Positions 9,939-17,054 of a DNA stretch of 35,452 nt are shown here, piece after piece (the stretch's first letter is position 1; the number at the start of each line of letters is the position of its first letter). Under the pieces are notes generated by a model that had not been told where the DNA came from, made no database searches, and was given only the letters and a program-made list of their open reading frames with translations. Origin of the DNA: Streptomyces olivochromogenes (lineage in GTDB: Bacteria > Actinomycetota > Actinomycetes > Streptomycetales > Streptomycetaceae); contig NZ_JADDRL010000095.1 in NCBI RefSeq assembly GCF_021538895.1, positions 1 to 35,452 of the forward strand, written 5' to 3'. The translations under genes were made by a program, and so were the position numbers.

Positions 9939-10801
9939 CGGGCGTCCTCCTGCCCGGTCAGCCGGAGGTAGACGTCCTCCAGGGTGGGGCGGCGCACGAC
10001 GAGGCCCGGGATCTCCCCGTCGAAGCGGCGCATGAGCCCGGCGACCGTGCGGGTCGGGGTGTCCGTGTGCTCCGCGCGCGGGGAGCCGTCGGCCTCGGTC
10101 CACTCGACGGTGGCGCCGGTGCCGTATCGCTCCCGGAGCTCGACGGACCCGCCCTCGGCGACGATCCTGCCCCGGGCGACGACGGCCAGCCGGTCCGCGA
10201 GCGCCTCCGCCTCCTCCAGGTAGTGCGTGGTCAGCAGGATCGTCGTGCCCTCGTCGGCCAGCAGCCGGATCAGGTCCCAGAACTGCCGCCGGGCCGCCGG
10301 GTCGAAACCGGTCGTCGGCTCGTCCAGGAGCAGCAGCTCGGGGTCGCCGATCACGCCGAGCGCCACGTCCAGCCGGCGCCGCTGGCCGCCCGAGAGGGCC
10401 TTGATCCGGCTGTCCGCCTTCGCGTCGAGGCCGACCAGGCCGATGACCTCCTCCGGGTCGCGCGGCCGCGGGTAGTAGCGGGCGAAGTGCCGCACCGTCT
10501 CGCGGACCGTCAACTCCGCGGGCGCCGATTCGTCCTGCCAGACGATTCCCACCCGGGATCTCCACGCGCGCGTGCCCGTCGCCGGATCCGCGCCCAGGAC
10601 CGTGACCTCTCCCGCGTCCCGGGACCGGTTGCCCTGGAGGATCTCCACCGTCGTGCTCTTGCCCGCGCCATTGGGCCCCAGCAGGCCGAACACCTCGCCC
10701 CGCCGGATGCCGAGATCGATGCCGTCCAGCGCGGTCACGTCCCCGTACTGCTTGCGCAGCCCCCGTACGTGCACCGCGAGTTCGTTCGCGTGTGCTGTCA
10801 T
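9935..10801 (-). CDS. ABC transporter ATP-binding protein
   Basis: The protein has 288 residues and is a single nucleotide-binding domain. Walker A (GPNGAGKST) is near residue 42, followed by a Q-loop (VGIVWQDE), the signature LSGGQRRR, Walker B LLLLDEPT, and the H-loop TTHYLEEAEALADR. The C-terminal extension is typical of drug-exporter ATPases (DrrA-like). The ATG at 10801 begins the conserved core, but no Shine-Dalgarno sequence precedes it; a TTG lies two codons upstream. A strong AAGGAGGT occurs 48 nt further upstream with no usable start near it. This gene heads the ATPase-permease-kinase-regulator operon. Confidence 0.92.
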   Translation of the reverse strand: MTAHANELAVHVRGLRKQYGDVTALDGIDLGIRRGEVFGLLGPNGAGKSTTVEILQGNRSRDAGEVTVLGADPATGTRAWRSRVGIVWQDESAPAELTVRETVRHFARYYPRPRDPEEVIGLVGLDAKADSRIKALSGGQRRRLDVALGVIGDPELLLLDEPTTGFDPAARRQFWDLIRLLADEGTTILLTTHYLEEAEALADRLAVVARGRIVAEGGSVELRERYGTGATVEWTEADGSPRAEHTDTPTRTVAGLMRRFDGEIPGLVVRRPTLEDVYLRLTGQEDAR

Positions 10802-10945
10802 GCACAAGAGGTTCGGCCGGAACCGAGCGATCCGGGACGACCGTGCGTACCTCCTTATGTCCACCGAACGGTGGACAGACACGTGCGTGCGGCACAATGT
10901 GCGTGCCCGAAGATGGTCCAACTCTCAAGTGACGGAATCGGCGTG
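10802..10945. promoter_or_regulatory. Divergent control region with an 18-bp palindrome
   Basis: The palindrome at 10859-10876 has perfect 8-bp arms, GTCCACCG and CGGTGGAC, around AA. Its right arm runs into TGGACA (10872-10877), which resembles a -35 for the rightward VKOR gene, with CAATGT at 10895-10900 as a weak -10 at 17-bp spacing. On the minus strand the same site lies 58 bp before the ABC ATPase start. The symmetry suggests a dimeric repressor or the linked response regulator acting in both directions. The promoters are tentative. Confidence 0.5.
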
Positions 10946-11602
10946 ATGAGCAAGACGACAGTCAAAGACGTCTCCACGGACCCCGAGCCGGAGCGGGCCG
11001 CGAGCGCCCCGCGCACGGAGGGCGGCAGCCGGGCCTTCGCCGTCCTCCTGCTGCTCACCGGTGCGGCCGGTCTGCTCGCCGCCTGGGTCATCACGATCGA
11101 CAAGTTCAAGCTGCTCGAAGCCAAGGTCCAGGGCAAGACCTTCACCCCCGGGTGCAGCCTCAACCCGGTCGTGTCCTGCGGCAGCGTCATGGAGAGCAAG
11201 CAGGCCGCGGCCTTCGGCTTCCCGAACCCGATGCTCGGCCTGGTCGCCTACGGCATCGTCATCTGCGTCGGCATGAGCCTGCTCGCCCGCGCCCGCTTCC
11301 CGCGCTGGTACTGGCTGACCTTCAACTTCGGCACGCTCTTCGGTGTCGGCTTCGTCACCTGGCTGCAGTTCCAGTCCCTGTACCGGATCAACGCGCTGTG
11401 CCTGTGGTGCTCGCTGGCCTGGGTCGCCACGATCATCATGTTCTGGTACGTGACCTCGTTCAACGTGCGCAACGACTTCCTGACCGCCCCGCGCTGGCTC
11501 AAGAGCTTCTTCGGCGAGTTCACCTGGGTCCTGCCGGTCCTGCACATCGGCGTCATCGGCATGCTGATCCTGACCCGCTGGTGGGACTTCTGGACCGGCT
11601 GA
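10946..11602 (+). CDS. Vitamin K epoxide reductase (VKOR) family membrane protein
   Basis: VKOR homologues in actinobacteria reoxidise the extracytoplasmic disulfide-forming protein DsbA, passing electrons to quinone. This one has 218 residues and about five hydrophobic segments. The active-site CxxC is C152-L-W-C155 and the loop pair is C70 and C78 (GCSLNPVVSC), so all four cysteines of the electron relay are present. There is no fused thioredoxin domain, so the partner must be encoded elsewhere. The ATG at 10946 begins MSKTTV; an in-frame ATG at 10913 is an alternative, and neither has a strong ribosome site. The link to the neighbouring transporter is only positional. Confidence 0.9.
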   Translation: MSKTTVKDVSTDPEPERAASAPRTEGGSRAFAVLLLLTGAAGLLAAWVITIDKFKLLEAKVQGKTFTPGCSLNPVVSCGSVMESKQAAAFGFPNPMLGLVAYGIVICVGMSLLARARFPRWYWLTFNFGTLFGVGFVTWLQFQSLYRINALCLWCSLAWVATIIMFWYVTSFNVRNDFLTAPRWLKSFFGEFTWVLPVLHIGVIGMLILTRWWDFWTG

Positions 11603-11633
11603 CAGCCCGGGCCCGACTGTCAGTGCGGTGATT

Positions 11634-11639
11634 TAGGGT
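11634..11639 (+). promoter_or_regulatory. -10 element of a probable leaderless rarA promoter
   Basis: TAGGGT ends 7 nt before the rarA GTG, so transcription would begin at or next to the start codon. There is no Shine-Dalgarno sequence between them. This spacing of a TAnnnT box is the standard leaderless layout in actinobacteria. No good -35 is visible. Confidence 0.55.
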
Positions 11640-11646
11640 TTCTGGC

Positions 11647-13002
11647 GTGGAGCCCGACCTGTTCACCGCCGCAGCAGAAGAACGCCAGGAGAAGGACCCG
11701 ACCGGCAGCCCCCTGGCGGTTCGGATGCGCCCGCGCACCCTCGACGAGGTGGTGGGCCAGCAGCACCTGCTGAAGCCGGGCTCACCGCTGCGCCGCCTGG
11801 TCGGCGAGGGCGCGGGCGGCCCGGCCGGCCCCTCCTCGGTGATCCTCTGGGGCCCGCCCGGCACGGGCAAGACGACCCTGGCATACGTCGTCTCCAAGGC
11901 CACCAACAAGCGCTTCGTCGAGCTGTCCGCGATCACCGCGGGCGTCAAGGAGGTCCGGGCCGTCATCGACGGGGCCCGGCGCGCCATCGGCGGCTTCGGC
12001 AAGGAGACCGTCCTCTTCCTCGACGAGATCCACCGCTTCAGCAAGGCCCAGCAGGACTCCCTGCTGCCGGCCGTCGAGAACCGCTGGGTGACCCTGATCG
12101 CGGCCACCACCGAGAACCCGTACTTCTCGGTGATCTCCCCCCTCCTGTCCCGCTCCCTCCTCCTCACCCTCGAACCCCTCATCGACGACGACCTGCGCGG
12201 CCTGCTGCGCCGCGCCCTGACCGACGAACGGGGCCTGGACGGCGCGGTCGGCCTCCCCGAGGACACCGAGAACCACCTGCTGCGCATCGCCGGCGGCGAC
12301 GCCCGCCGCGCCCTGACCGCCCTGGAGGCCGCCGCCGGGGCCGCGCTGGACAAGGGCGAGACCGAGATCGCGCTGACCACGCTGGAGGAGACGGTCGACC
12401 GGGCCGCGGTGAAGTACGACCGCGACGGCGACCAGCACTACGACGTCGCCAGCGCCCTGATCAAGTCGATCCGGGGCTCGGACGTGGACGCCGCCCTGCA
12501 CTACCTGGCCCGCATGGTCGAGGCGGGGGAGGACCCGCGGTTCATCGCCCGCCGCCTGATGATCTCCGCCAGCGAGGACATCGGCCTCGCCGACCCGAAC
12601 GCGCTGCCCATCGCGGTCGCCGCCGCCCAGGCCGTCGCCATGATCGGCTTCCCCGAGGCCGCCCTCACCCTCAGCCACGCCACCATCGCCCTCGCCCTGG
12701 CCCCCAAGTCCAACTCCGCGACGACCGCCATCGGCGCCGCCATGGAGGACGTGCGGGGGGGCCTCGCCGGACCCGTCCCGCCGCATCTGCGCGACGGGCA
12801 CTACCAGGGCGCGGCCAAGCTCGGCCACGCGCAGGGATACGTGTACCCGCACGACCTGCCCGAGGGCATCGCCGCCCAGCAGTACGCGCCGGACGCCCTC
12901 CAGGAGCGCGAGTACTACACGCCCACCCGGCACGGCGCCGAGGCGCGGTACGCGGACGCGGTGGAATGGACCAGGAAACACCTCGGTCGCAAGCGGCCCT
13001 GA
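11647..13002 (+). CDS. rarA: Replication-associated recombination protein A (RarA/MgsA AAA+ ATPase)
   Basis: This cytoplasmic AAA+ ATPase acts at stalled replication forks and is related to clamp-loader subunits. It has 451 residues. The N-terminus MRPRTLDEVVGQQHLL is characteristic. Walker A GPPGTGKTT starts at 69 and Walker B is VLFLDEIHRF near 125. A sensor 1 region (LIAATTENPYFSV) follows and then the C-terminal oligomerisation domain, ending around the conserved GHYQGAAKLGHAQGY and YAPDALQEREYYTPT. The GTG at 11647 is placed right after a TAGGGT -10 box, suggesting leaderless translation. It is followed by the long rpsD leader. Confidence 0.94.
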   Translation: MEPDLFTAAAEERQEKDPTGSPLAVRMRPRTLDEVVGQQHLLKPGSPLRRLVGEGAGGPAGPSSVILWGPPGTGKTTLAYVVSKATNKRFVELSAITAGVKEVRAVIDGARRAIGGFGKETVLFLDEIHRFSKAQQDSLLPAVENRWVTLIAATTENPYFSVISPLLSRSLLLTLEPLIDDDLRGLLRRALTDERGLDGAVGLPEDTENHLLRIAGGDARRALTALEAAAGAALDKGETEIALTTLEETVDRAAVKYDRDGDQHYDVASALIKSIRGSDVDAALHYLARMVEAGEDPRFIARRLMISASEDIGLADPNALPIAVAAAQAVAMIGFPEAALTLSHATIALALAPKSNSATTAIGAAMEDVRGGLAGPVPPHLRDGHYQGAAKLGHAQGYVYPHDLPEGIAAQQYAPDALQEREYYTPTRHGAEARYADAVEWTRKHLGRKRP

Positions 13003-13338
13003 CCACCCTGTAGACTTCGCCGAAGTGCTGAGTCCCGTGTCCGTCCCCCCGCAAGGGGAGCCGGCACCACCAGAGCGGGACATCCAGCCGGAATCCTGGT
13101 CCGCCAGGATCTCCAGGAGCGTCGCGCACCGTCGAACGGTGTCGCGGGCAGCCCACCACCGCCCGGAGTTCCGGGACAGGTCGGTGGGCCACTCGCGTGC
13201 TGCACGTATGTGCCCAGACCAGGGAGCGGCTGCCCACCAGGCCCGGCAACGGACCCGGCGGGTTTCCCAGGCTGCGGATGCGACCTCCCCTAACCCTGGT
13301 GAAGCCGTATTCGCACAGAAACACGAGGTGTTTGGTTC
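13003..13338 (+). promoter_or_regulatory. Long structured rpsD leader with promoter
   Basis: This 336-bp stretch has no convincing gene. A -10-like TAGACT lies at 13011-13016, which would give a leader of about 315 nt. Stems seen in order are ATCCTGG 13093-13099 with CCAGGAT 13104-13110 (loop TCCG); CACCG 13127-13131 with CGGTG 13137-13141, extended by CGCG pairs; and GCCCACC 13151-13157 with GGTGGGC 13183-13189, enclosing CCCGG 13162-13166 and CCGGG 13171-13175. S4 represses its own synthesis in other bacteria, so an autoregulatory role is a reasonable inference. The ribosome site GAGGTG is at 13325-13330. Confidence 0.5.
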
Positions 13339-13953
13339 ATGGCGAACCAGTCCCGCCCCAAGGTCAAGAAGTCGCGTGCCCTCGGCATCGCGCTGACCCC
13401 GAAGGCCGTCAAGTACTTCGAGGCCCGTCCGTACCCGCCGGGTGAGCACGGCCGCGGCCGCAAGCAGAACTCGGACTACAAGGTCCGTCTGCTGGAGAAG
13501 CAGCGCCTGCGCGCTCAGTACGACATCTCCGAGCGCCAGCTGGTCCGCGCCTACGAGCGTGCGTCCAAGGTTCAGGGCAAGACCGGTGAGGCCCTGATCG
13601 TCGAGCTGGAGCGCCGTCTCGACGCGCTGGTCCTGCGTTCGGGCATCGCCCGCACGATCTACCAGGCCCGCCAGATGGTCGTCCACGGCCACATCCAGGT
13701 CAACGGCCAGAAGGTCGACAAGCCGTCCTACCGCGTGCGTCCGGACGACGTCGTCCAGGTCCGTGACCGCTCCAAGGACAAGACGCTCTTCCAGATCGCC
13801 CGCGAGGGTGGCTTCGCCCCCGACGGCGAGACCCCGCGCTACCTGCAGGTGAACCTCAAGGCCCTGGCGTTCCGCCTGGACCGCGAGCCGAACCGCAAGG
13901 AAGTTCCGGTCATCTGCGACGAGCAGCTCGTCGTCGAGTACTACGCCCGCTGA
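13339..13953 (+). CDS. rpsD: 30S ribosomal protein S4
   Basis: S4 binds 16S rRNA early in small-subunit assembly and helps shape the mRNA entry site. The protein has 204 residues, the normal length. The N-terminus (SRPKVKKSRALGIALTPKA) has no zinc-binding cysteines, so this is the zinc-independent form. The S4 RNA-binding domain is at about 94-157 (RLDALVLRSGIARTIYQARQ, VHGHIQVNG). The C-terminus EQLVVEYYAR is conserved. The ATG at 13339 has GAGGTG 8 nt upstream. As in other streptomycetes it lies apart from the main ribosomal protein operons. Its last 13 bp overlap the end of the convergent STAND gene. Confidence 0.97.
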   Translation: MANQSRPKVKKSRALGIALTPKAVKYFEARPYPPGEHGRGRKQNSDYKVRLLEKQRLRAQYDISERQLVRAYERASKVQGKTGEALIVELERRLDALVLRSGIARTIYQARQMVVHGHIQVNGQKVDKPSYRVRPDDVVQVRDRSKDKTLFQIAREGGFAPDGETPRYLQVNLKALAFRLDREPNRKEVPVICDEQLVVEYYAR

Positions 13954-16088
13954 CCCCAGCCCCGGCGCAGTACCTCAGCCCGCTGTCTCCCCGCCCTCGT
14001 GAGCGGGCGAGGCGGCGGGTTCTCGCATTCCGGCGGCTCGGCGTCCGGCCGCCCCAGCGCCCGGTCCACCGCCGCCTCCCGGTCCAGCCGCGCCCCTTCC
14101 CTTACGCACTCCTCGTACCGCTCGTCGCCCAGTGCCTGCCGGGCCGTCGCCTCGCACAGCTCGTGCGGGGCGTTGAAGTGGGCCGAGCCGAACAGGGGCA
14201 GACCCACCGAAGGCCACAGCCGGCCCGCCGCCCCTTGCAGGACCGCCGCCTCGGCCGGGTCGCCCTGCGCCGCCGTCACCAGGGCCAGCAGCTCGATCGA
14301 CAGGACTGATCCGAGCAGGTCGTGGAACACGTGCGCATGGCCCAGGCAGTCCGCGAGCAGCTCCCGCGCCCGCCCCGGATCCCCGGCCCGCCAGGCCGCG
14401 TACGCCAGCACGTACAGCGCGTACGACCGGGCCCAACGCTCCCCGTGGTCCTCGCACACCCGCCGCACGTCCTCGCACAGCCGCACCGCCTCCGGCAGGT
14501 CCCCGAGGAACGCCAGCGTCATCGCCAGCTCGACCTGGCCCATCAGCACGTTGCTGTTGAGCTCGCCGATCTCCCGGTAGCGGGCCAGCGCCGAGCGCAG
14601 CAGCGTCTCGGCGCGCGGCATGTCGTCCGTGACCAGGGCCAGACAGCCGGTGCGGTGCTCCGCGTAGGCCACCGCCGTCGGATTGCCGACCCGTTCCGCC
14701 TGCGCACGGCACTCCTGCAGCGCGGCCGGCGCCGCCACGGTGTCGCCCTGGAGGACCGCCACGTACCCGAGCACCCACAGGGCCTTGAGCCGGGACTGCT
14801 CGTAGTCCGACTCCAGCTCCACGCAGCGCTCCAGCCAGTGCCGCCCCTCCGACAGACGTCCGCAGCCGACCCAGCAGAACCACAGCGAGCCCGCCAGGTA
14901 CTGGCCCAGGTGCGCCTCGTCGGGATCGGCCAGGCAGTGCTCCAGGGCCGTGCGCAGATTCGGCAGTTCCGCCTCGACCCGGGCCGCCACCTCGGCCTGA
15001 CGGGGGGAGAACCAGTCCAGCTCGCACCAGGTCGCCAGGCCCATGTACCAGTCCCGGTGCCGTCTGCGCAGCCGGGCCGCGTCCCCCATCGCCGCCAGCC
15101 AGTCGGCGCCGTACGCCCGCACGGTGTCCAGCATCCGGTAGCGCACGCCCGCCGGCGTCTCCTCGCGCGCCACCACCGACTGCGCGAGCAGCTCGGACAG
15201 GACGTCGAGGACGTCGTCGGCGTCGAGGCCGTCGCCGCTGCACACGTACTCGGCGGCGTCCAGGTCGAAGGTCTGGGCGAACACCGACAGCCGCGCCCAC
15301 AGCAGCCGCTCCGCGGGCGTGCACAGCTCATGGCTCCAGCCGATGGCGGTACGCAGCGTCCGGTGCCGGGGCAGGGCGTTGCGGTCCCCGCCGGTCAACA
15401 GCCGGAACCGGTCGTCCAACCGCTCCAGCAGCTGCGCCGGGGACAGCGCCCGCAGCCGTCCCGCGGCCAGCTCGACCGCCAGCGGGATCCCGTCGAGGCG
15501 ACGGCACAGCTCGCGCACCTCCGCGCAGTCCCGGACCTGCAGACCCTGCCGGGCCGCCCGGTCCACGAGCAGCCGCACCGCCTCGTCCCGGCCGAGCGGG
15601 GTCAGCGGGAACAGCCGTTCGCCCGCCACCGCCAGCGGCCGCCGGCCCACGGCGAGCACCCGCAGCCGCGGCGCCCGCCGCAGCAGTTCGGCCACCAGGG
15701 CGGCGCAGGCGTCCACCAGATGCTCGAACCCGTCCAGAACGAGCAGGAGTTGACGATCGGCGAGGTGCTCGACCAGCGCCTCGCGGGGCAGCCGCGTGGT
15801 GTGGTCCGCGGCGCCCAGCGCCTCCATGACCGCGTACTCGACCAACTCCGGCTCGTGCAGCGGCGCCAGCTCCACCCACCACACGCCGTCCCGCGGGGTG
15901 GCCCGCGCCGCCGCCCGGGCGGCGAGCCGCGACTTGCCGACCCCGCCGGCCCCGGTCACCGTCACCAGCCGTCCGGCGGCGAGCGACCGGGCCAGCCCGG
16001 CGAGTTCGGCCGAGCGGCCCACGAACGCGTCGAGTTCGAGGGGCAGGTTGCCGTCCGCCGAGGGGCCTGGGGGCTGAGGACCACGCAT
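13941..16088 (-). CDS. STAND-type ATPase regulator with TPR-like C-terminal half; truncated LuxR helix-turn-helix
   Basis: The protein has 715 residues from the ATG at 16088 (725 from 16118). It begins with the FVGRSAELAGL motif common before NB-ARC/AfsR-type ATPase domains. Walker A (GAGGVGKS) is at 46-53 and a Walker B-like LLLVLDGFEHL follows. GIPLAVELAAGRLRAL is the GxP/L motif of STAND proteins. From about residue 400 onward there are helical repeats resembling TPRs. Relatives often end in a LuxR helix-turn-helix. Here the end reads PLTRAGRQRAEVLRRG and stops a few residues later, so only the first helix seems left and no DNA-binding domain is evident. Its stop lies inside rpsD. No Shine-Dalgarno sequence precedes 16088. 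Confidence 0.82.
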   Translation of the reverse strand: MRGPQPPGPSADGNLPLELDAFVGRSAELAGLARSLAAGRLVTVTGAGGVGKSRLAARAAARATPRDGVWWVELAPLHEPELVEYAVMEALGAADHTTRLPREALVEHLADRQLLLVLDGFEHLVDACAALVAELLRRAPRLRVLAVGRRPLAVAGERLFPLTPLGRDEAVRLLVDRAARQGLQVRDCAEVRELCRRLDGIPLAVELAAGRLRALSPAQLLERLDDRFRLLTGGDRNALPRHRTLRTAIGWSHELCTPAERLLWARLSVFAQTFDLDAAEYVCSGDGLDADDVLDVLSELLAQSVVAREETPAGVRYRMLDTVRAYGADWLAAMGDAARLRRRHRDWYMGLATWCELDWFSPRQAEVAARVEAELPNLRTALEHCLADPDEAHLGQYLAGSLWFCWVGCGRLSEGRHWLERCVELESDYEQSRLKALWVLGYVAVLQGDTVAAPAALQECRAQAERVGNPTAVAYAEHRTGCLALVTDDMPRAETLLRSALARYREIGELNSNVLMGQVELAMTLAFLGDLPEAVRLCEDVRRVCEDHGERWARSYALYVLAYAAWRAGDPGRARELLADCLGHAHVFHDLLGSVLSIELLALVTAAQGDPAEAAVLQGAAGRLWPSVGLPLFGSAHFNAPHELCEATARQALGDERYEECVREGARLDREAAVDRALGRPDAEPPECENPPPRPLTRAGRQRAEVLRRGWGQRA
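13978..14008 (+). terminator. Weak hairpin after rpsD, inside the convergent gene
   Basis: GCCCGCT (13978-13984) pairs with AGCGGGC (14002-14008) around a 17-nt loop, 25 nt after the rpsD stop. It lies within the 3' coding end of the minus-strand regulator. It could terminate rpsD, but the large loop makes this uncertain. Confidence 0.3.
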
Positions 16089-16250
16089 GGGACACGGAGC
16101 GTACTGAACCGTGTTCATTCCGTACAATCGCTTCCGTCAACTCCGCCGCCCCCGGACGCTAATCGGGTACGGAGTGCCACCCCTGGCGCGATAGGCTCGG
16201 TGCACGACTTTTTCGATGTAGAGGCACGTTTCAGGGAGCGGGTGCGCACA
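16089..16250. promoter_or_regulatory. Divergent promoter region, STAND regulator / DUF948 gene
   Basis: A short palindrome TGAAC-CGT-GTTCA lies at 16105-16117. On the minus strand, TTGTAC, an 18-bp spacer holding the palindrome, and TACGCT could form a promoter whose start point falls close to the ATG at 16088, consistent with a leaderless regulator. On the plus strand TAGGCT (16192-16197) is a possible -10 for the DUF948-alaS operon. AGGGAG at 16233-16238 is the nearest ribosome-site-like sequence to the gene at 16251. Confidence 0.35.
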
Positions 16251-16697
16251 GTGTCCGGTGGAGAGGTGGCCGGGATCCTGGTGGCCGTCTTCTGGGCGAT
16301 CCTGGTCTCCTTCCTCGCCGTCGCGCTGGCGAGGCTGGCCCAGACGCTCAAGGCGACCACCAAACTCGTCGCGGATGTGACCGACCAGGCCGTCCCGCTG
16401 CTCGCGGACGCCTCCGCGGCCGTGCGTTCCGCGCAGACCCAGATCGACCGTGTCGACGCGATCGCGTCCGACGTCCAGGAGGTCACGTCGAACGCCTCCG
16501 CCCTGTCGACCACCGTCGCCTCCACCTTCGGCGGACCGCTGGTCAAGGTCGCGGCCTTCGGCTACGGCGTGCGCCGGGCCCTGGGCGGCCGCAAGGAGGA
16601 CGTGCCCGCCGGGGCGCCGAGGCGTACGGTGATCGTGGGCAGGACGGTACCCGCCGCGCGCCGGGGCAAGCGGAACTCCCGAGGGAAGAAGGACTGA
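16251..16697 (+). CDS. DUF948 domain membrane protein
   Basis: The protein has 148 residues. One N-terminal membrane segment (about 6-27, VAGILVAVFWAILVSFLAVAL) is followed by a helical region rich in Ala, Thr, Val and Asp resembling a coiled coil, as in DUF948. The basic C-terminus ends RRGKRNSRGKKD. Function is unknown; its place ahead of alaS is conserved in streptomycetes. The start is either GTG at 16251 (MSGGEVAG) or an in-frame GTG at 16242; AGGGAG at 16233-16238 is imperfectly spaced for both. It is the first gene of the run leading into alaS. Confidence 0.78.
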   Translation: MSGGEVAGILVAVFWAILVSFLAVALARLAQTLKATTKLVADVTDQAVPLLADASAAVRSAQTQIDRVDAIASDVQEVTSNASALSTTVASTFGGPLVKVAAFGYGVRRALGGRKEDVPAGAPRRTVIVGRTVPAARRGKRNSRGKKD

Positions 16698-16706
16698 GAC
16701 CGAGCG

Positions 16707-17054
16707 ATGTTCCGCCGTACGTTCTGGTTCACCACAGGTGTCGCCGCGGGTGTCTGGGCCACCACCAAGGTCAACCGCAAGCTGAAGCAGCTGACCCCCG
16801 AGAGTCTCGCCGCGAGCGCGGCGAACAAGGCGCTGGAGGCCGGTCACCGGATCAAGGACCGCGCGGTCGGCTTCGCGCTCGACGTCCGCGACAACATGGC
16901 CCAGCGGGAGGCCGAGCTGGAGGACGCGCTGGGCATCCAGTCGGACCCCGAACTCCCCGCGCCCCGGCGGTACACCGCCATCGAGAACGACCGCAGCAAC
17001 CCGCAGTACGTCGAGAACACGACGTACTCGTACAACCGGAATGAGGACCACTGA
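16707..17054 (+). CDS. Small conserved actinobacterial protein (DUF6167-like)
   Basis: The protein has 115 residues. The N-terminus MFRRTFWFTTGVAAGVWATTKV is a short amphipathic or membrane-inserting stretch, followed by a charged helix (KLKQLTPESLAASAANKALEAG) and a Tyr/Asn-rich tail. No enzyme motif is present. It starts 9 bp after the DUF948 gene, and its TGA overlaps the alaS ATG by one base (TGATG), so it is co-translated with alaS. I recognise it as a protein usually found just before alaS in streptomycetes; the family name is from memory and no function is known. Confidence 0.78.
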   Translation: MFRRTFWFTTGVAAGVWATTKVNRKLKQLTPESLAASAANKALEAGHRIKDRAVGFALDVRDNMAQREAELEDALGIQSDPELPAPRRYTAIENDRSNPQYVENTTYSYNRNEDH

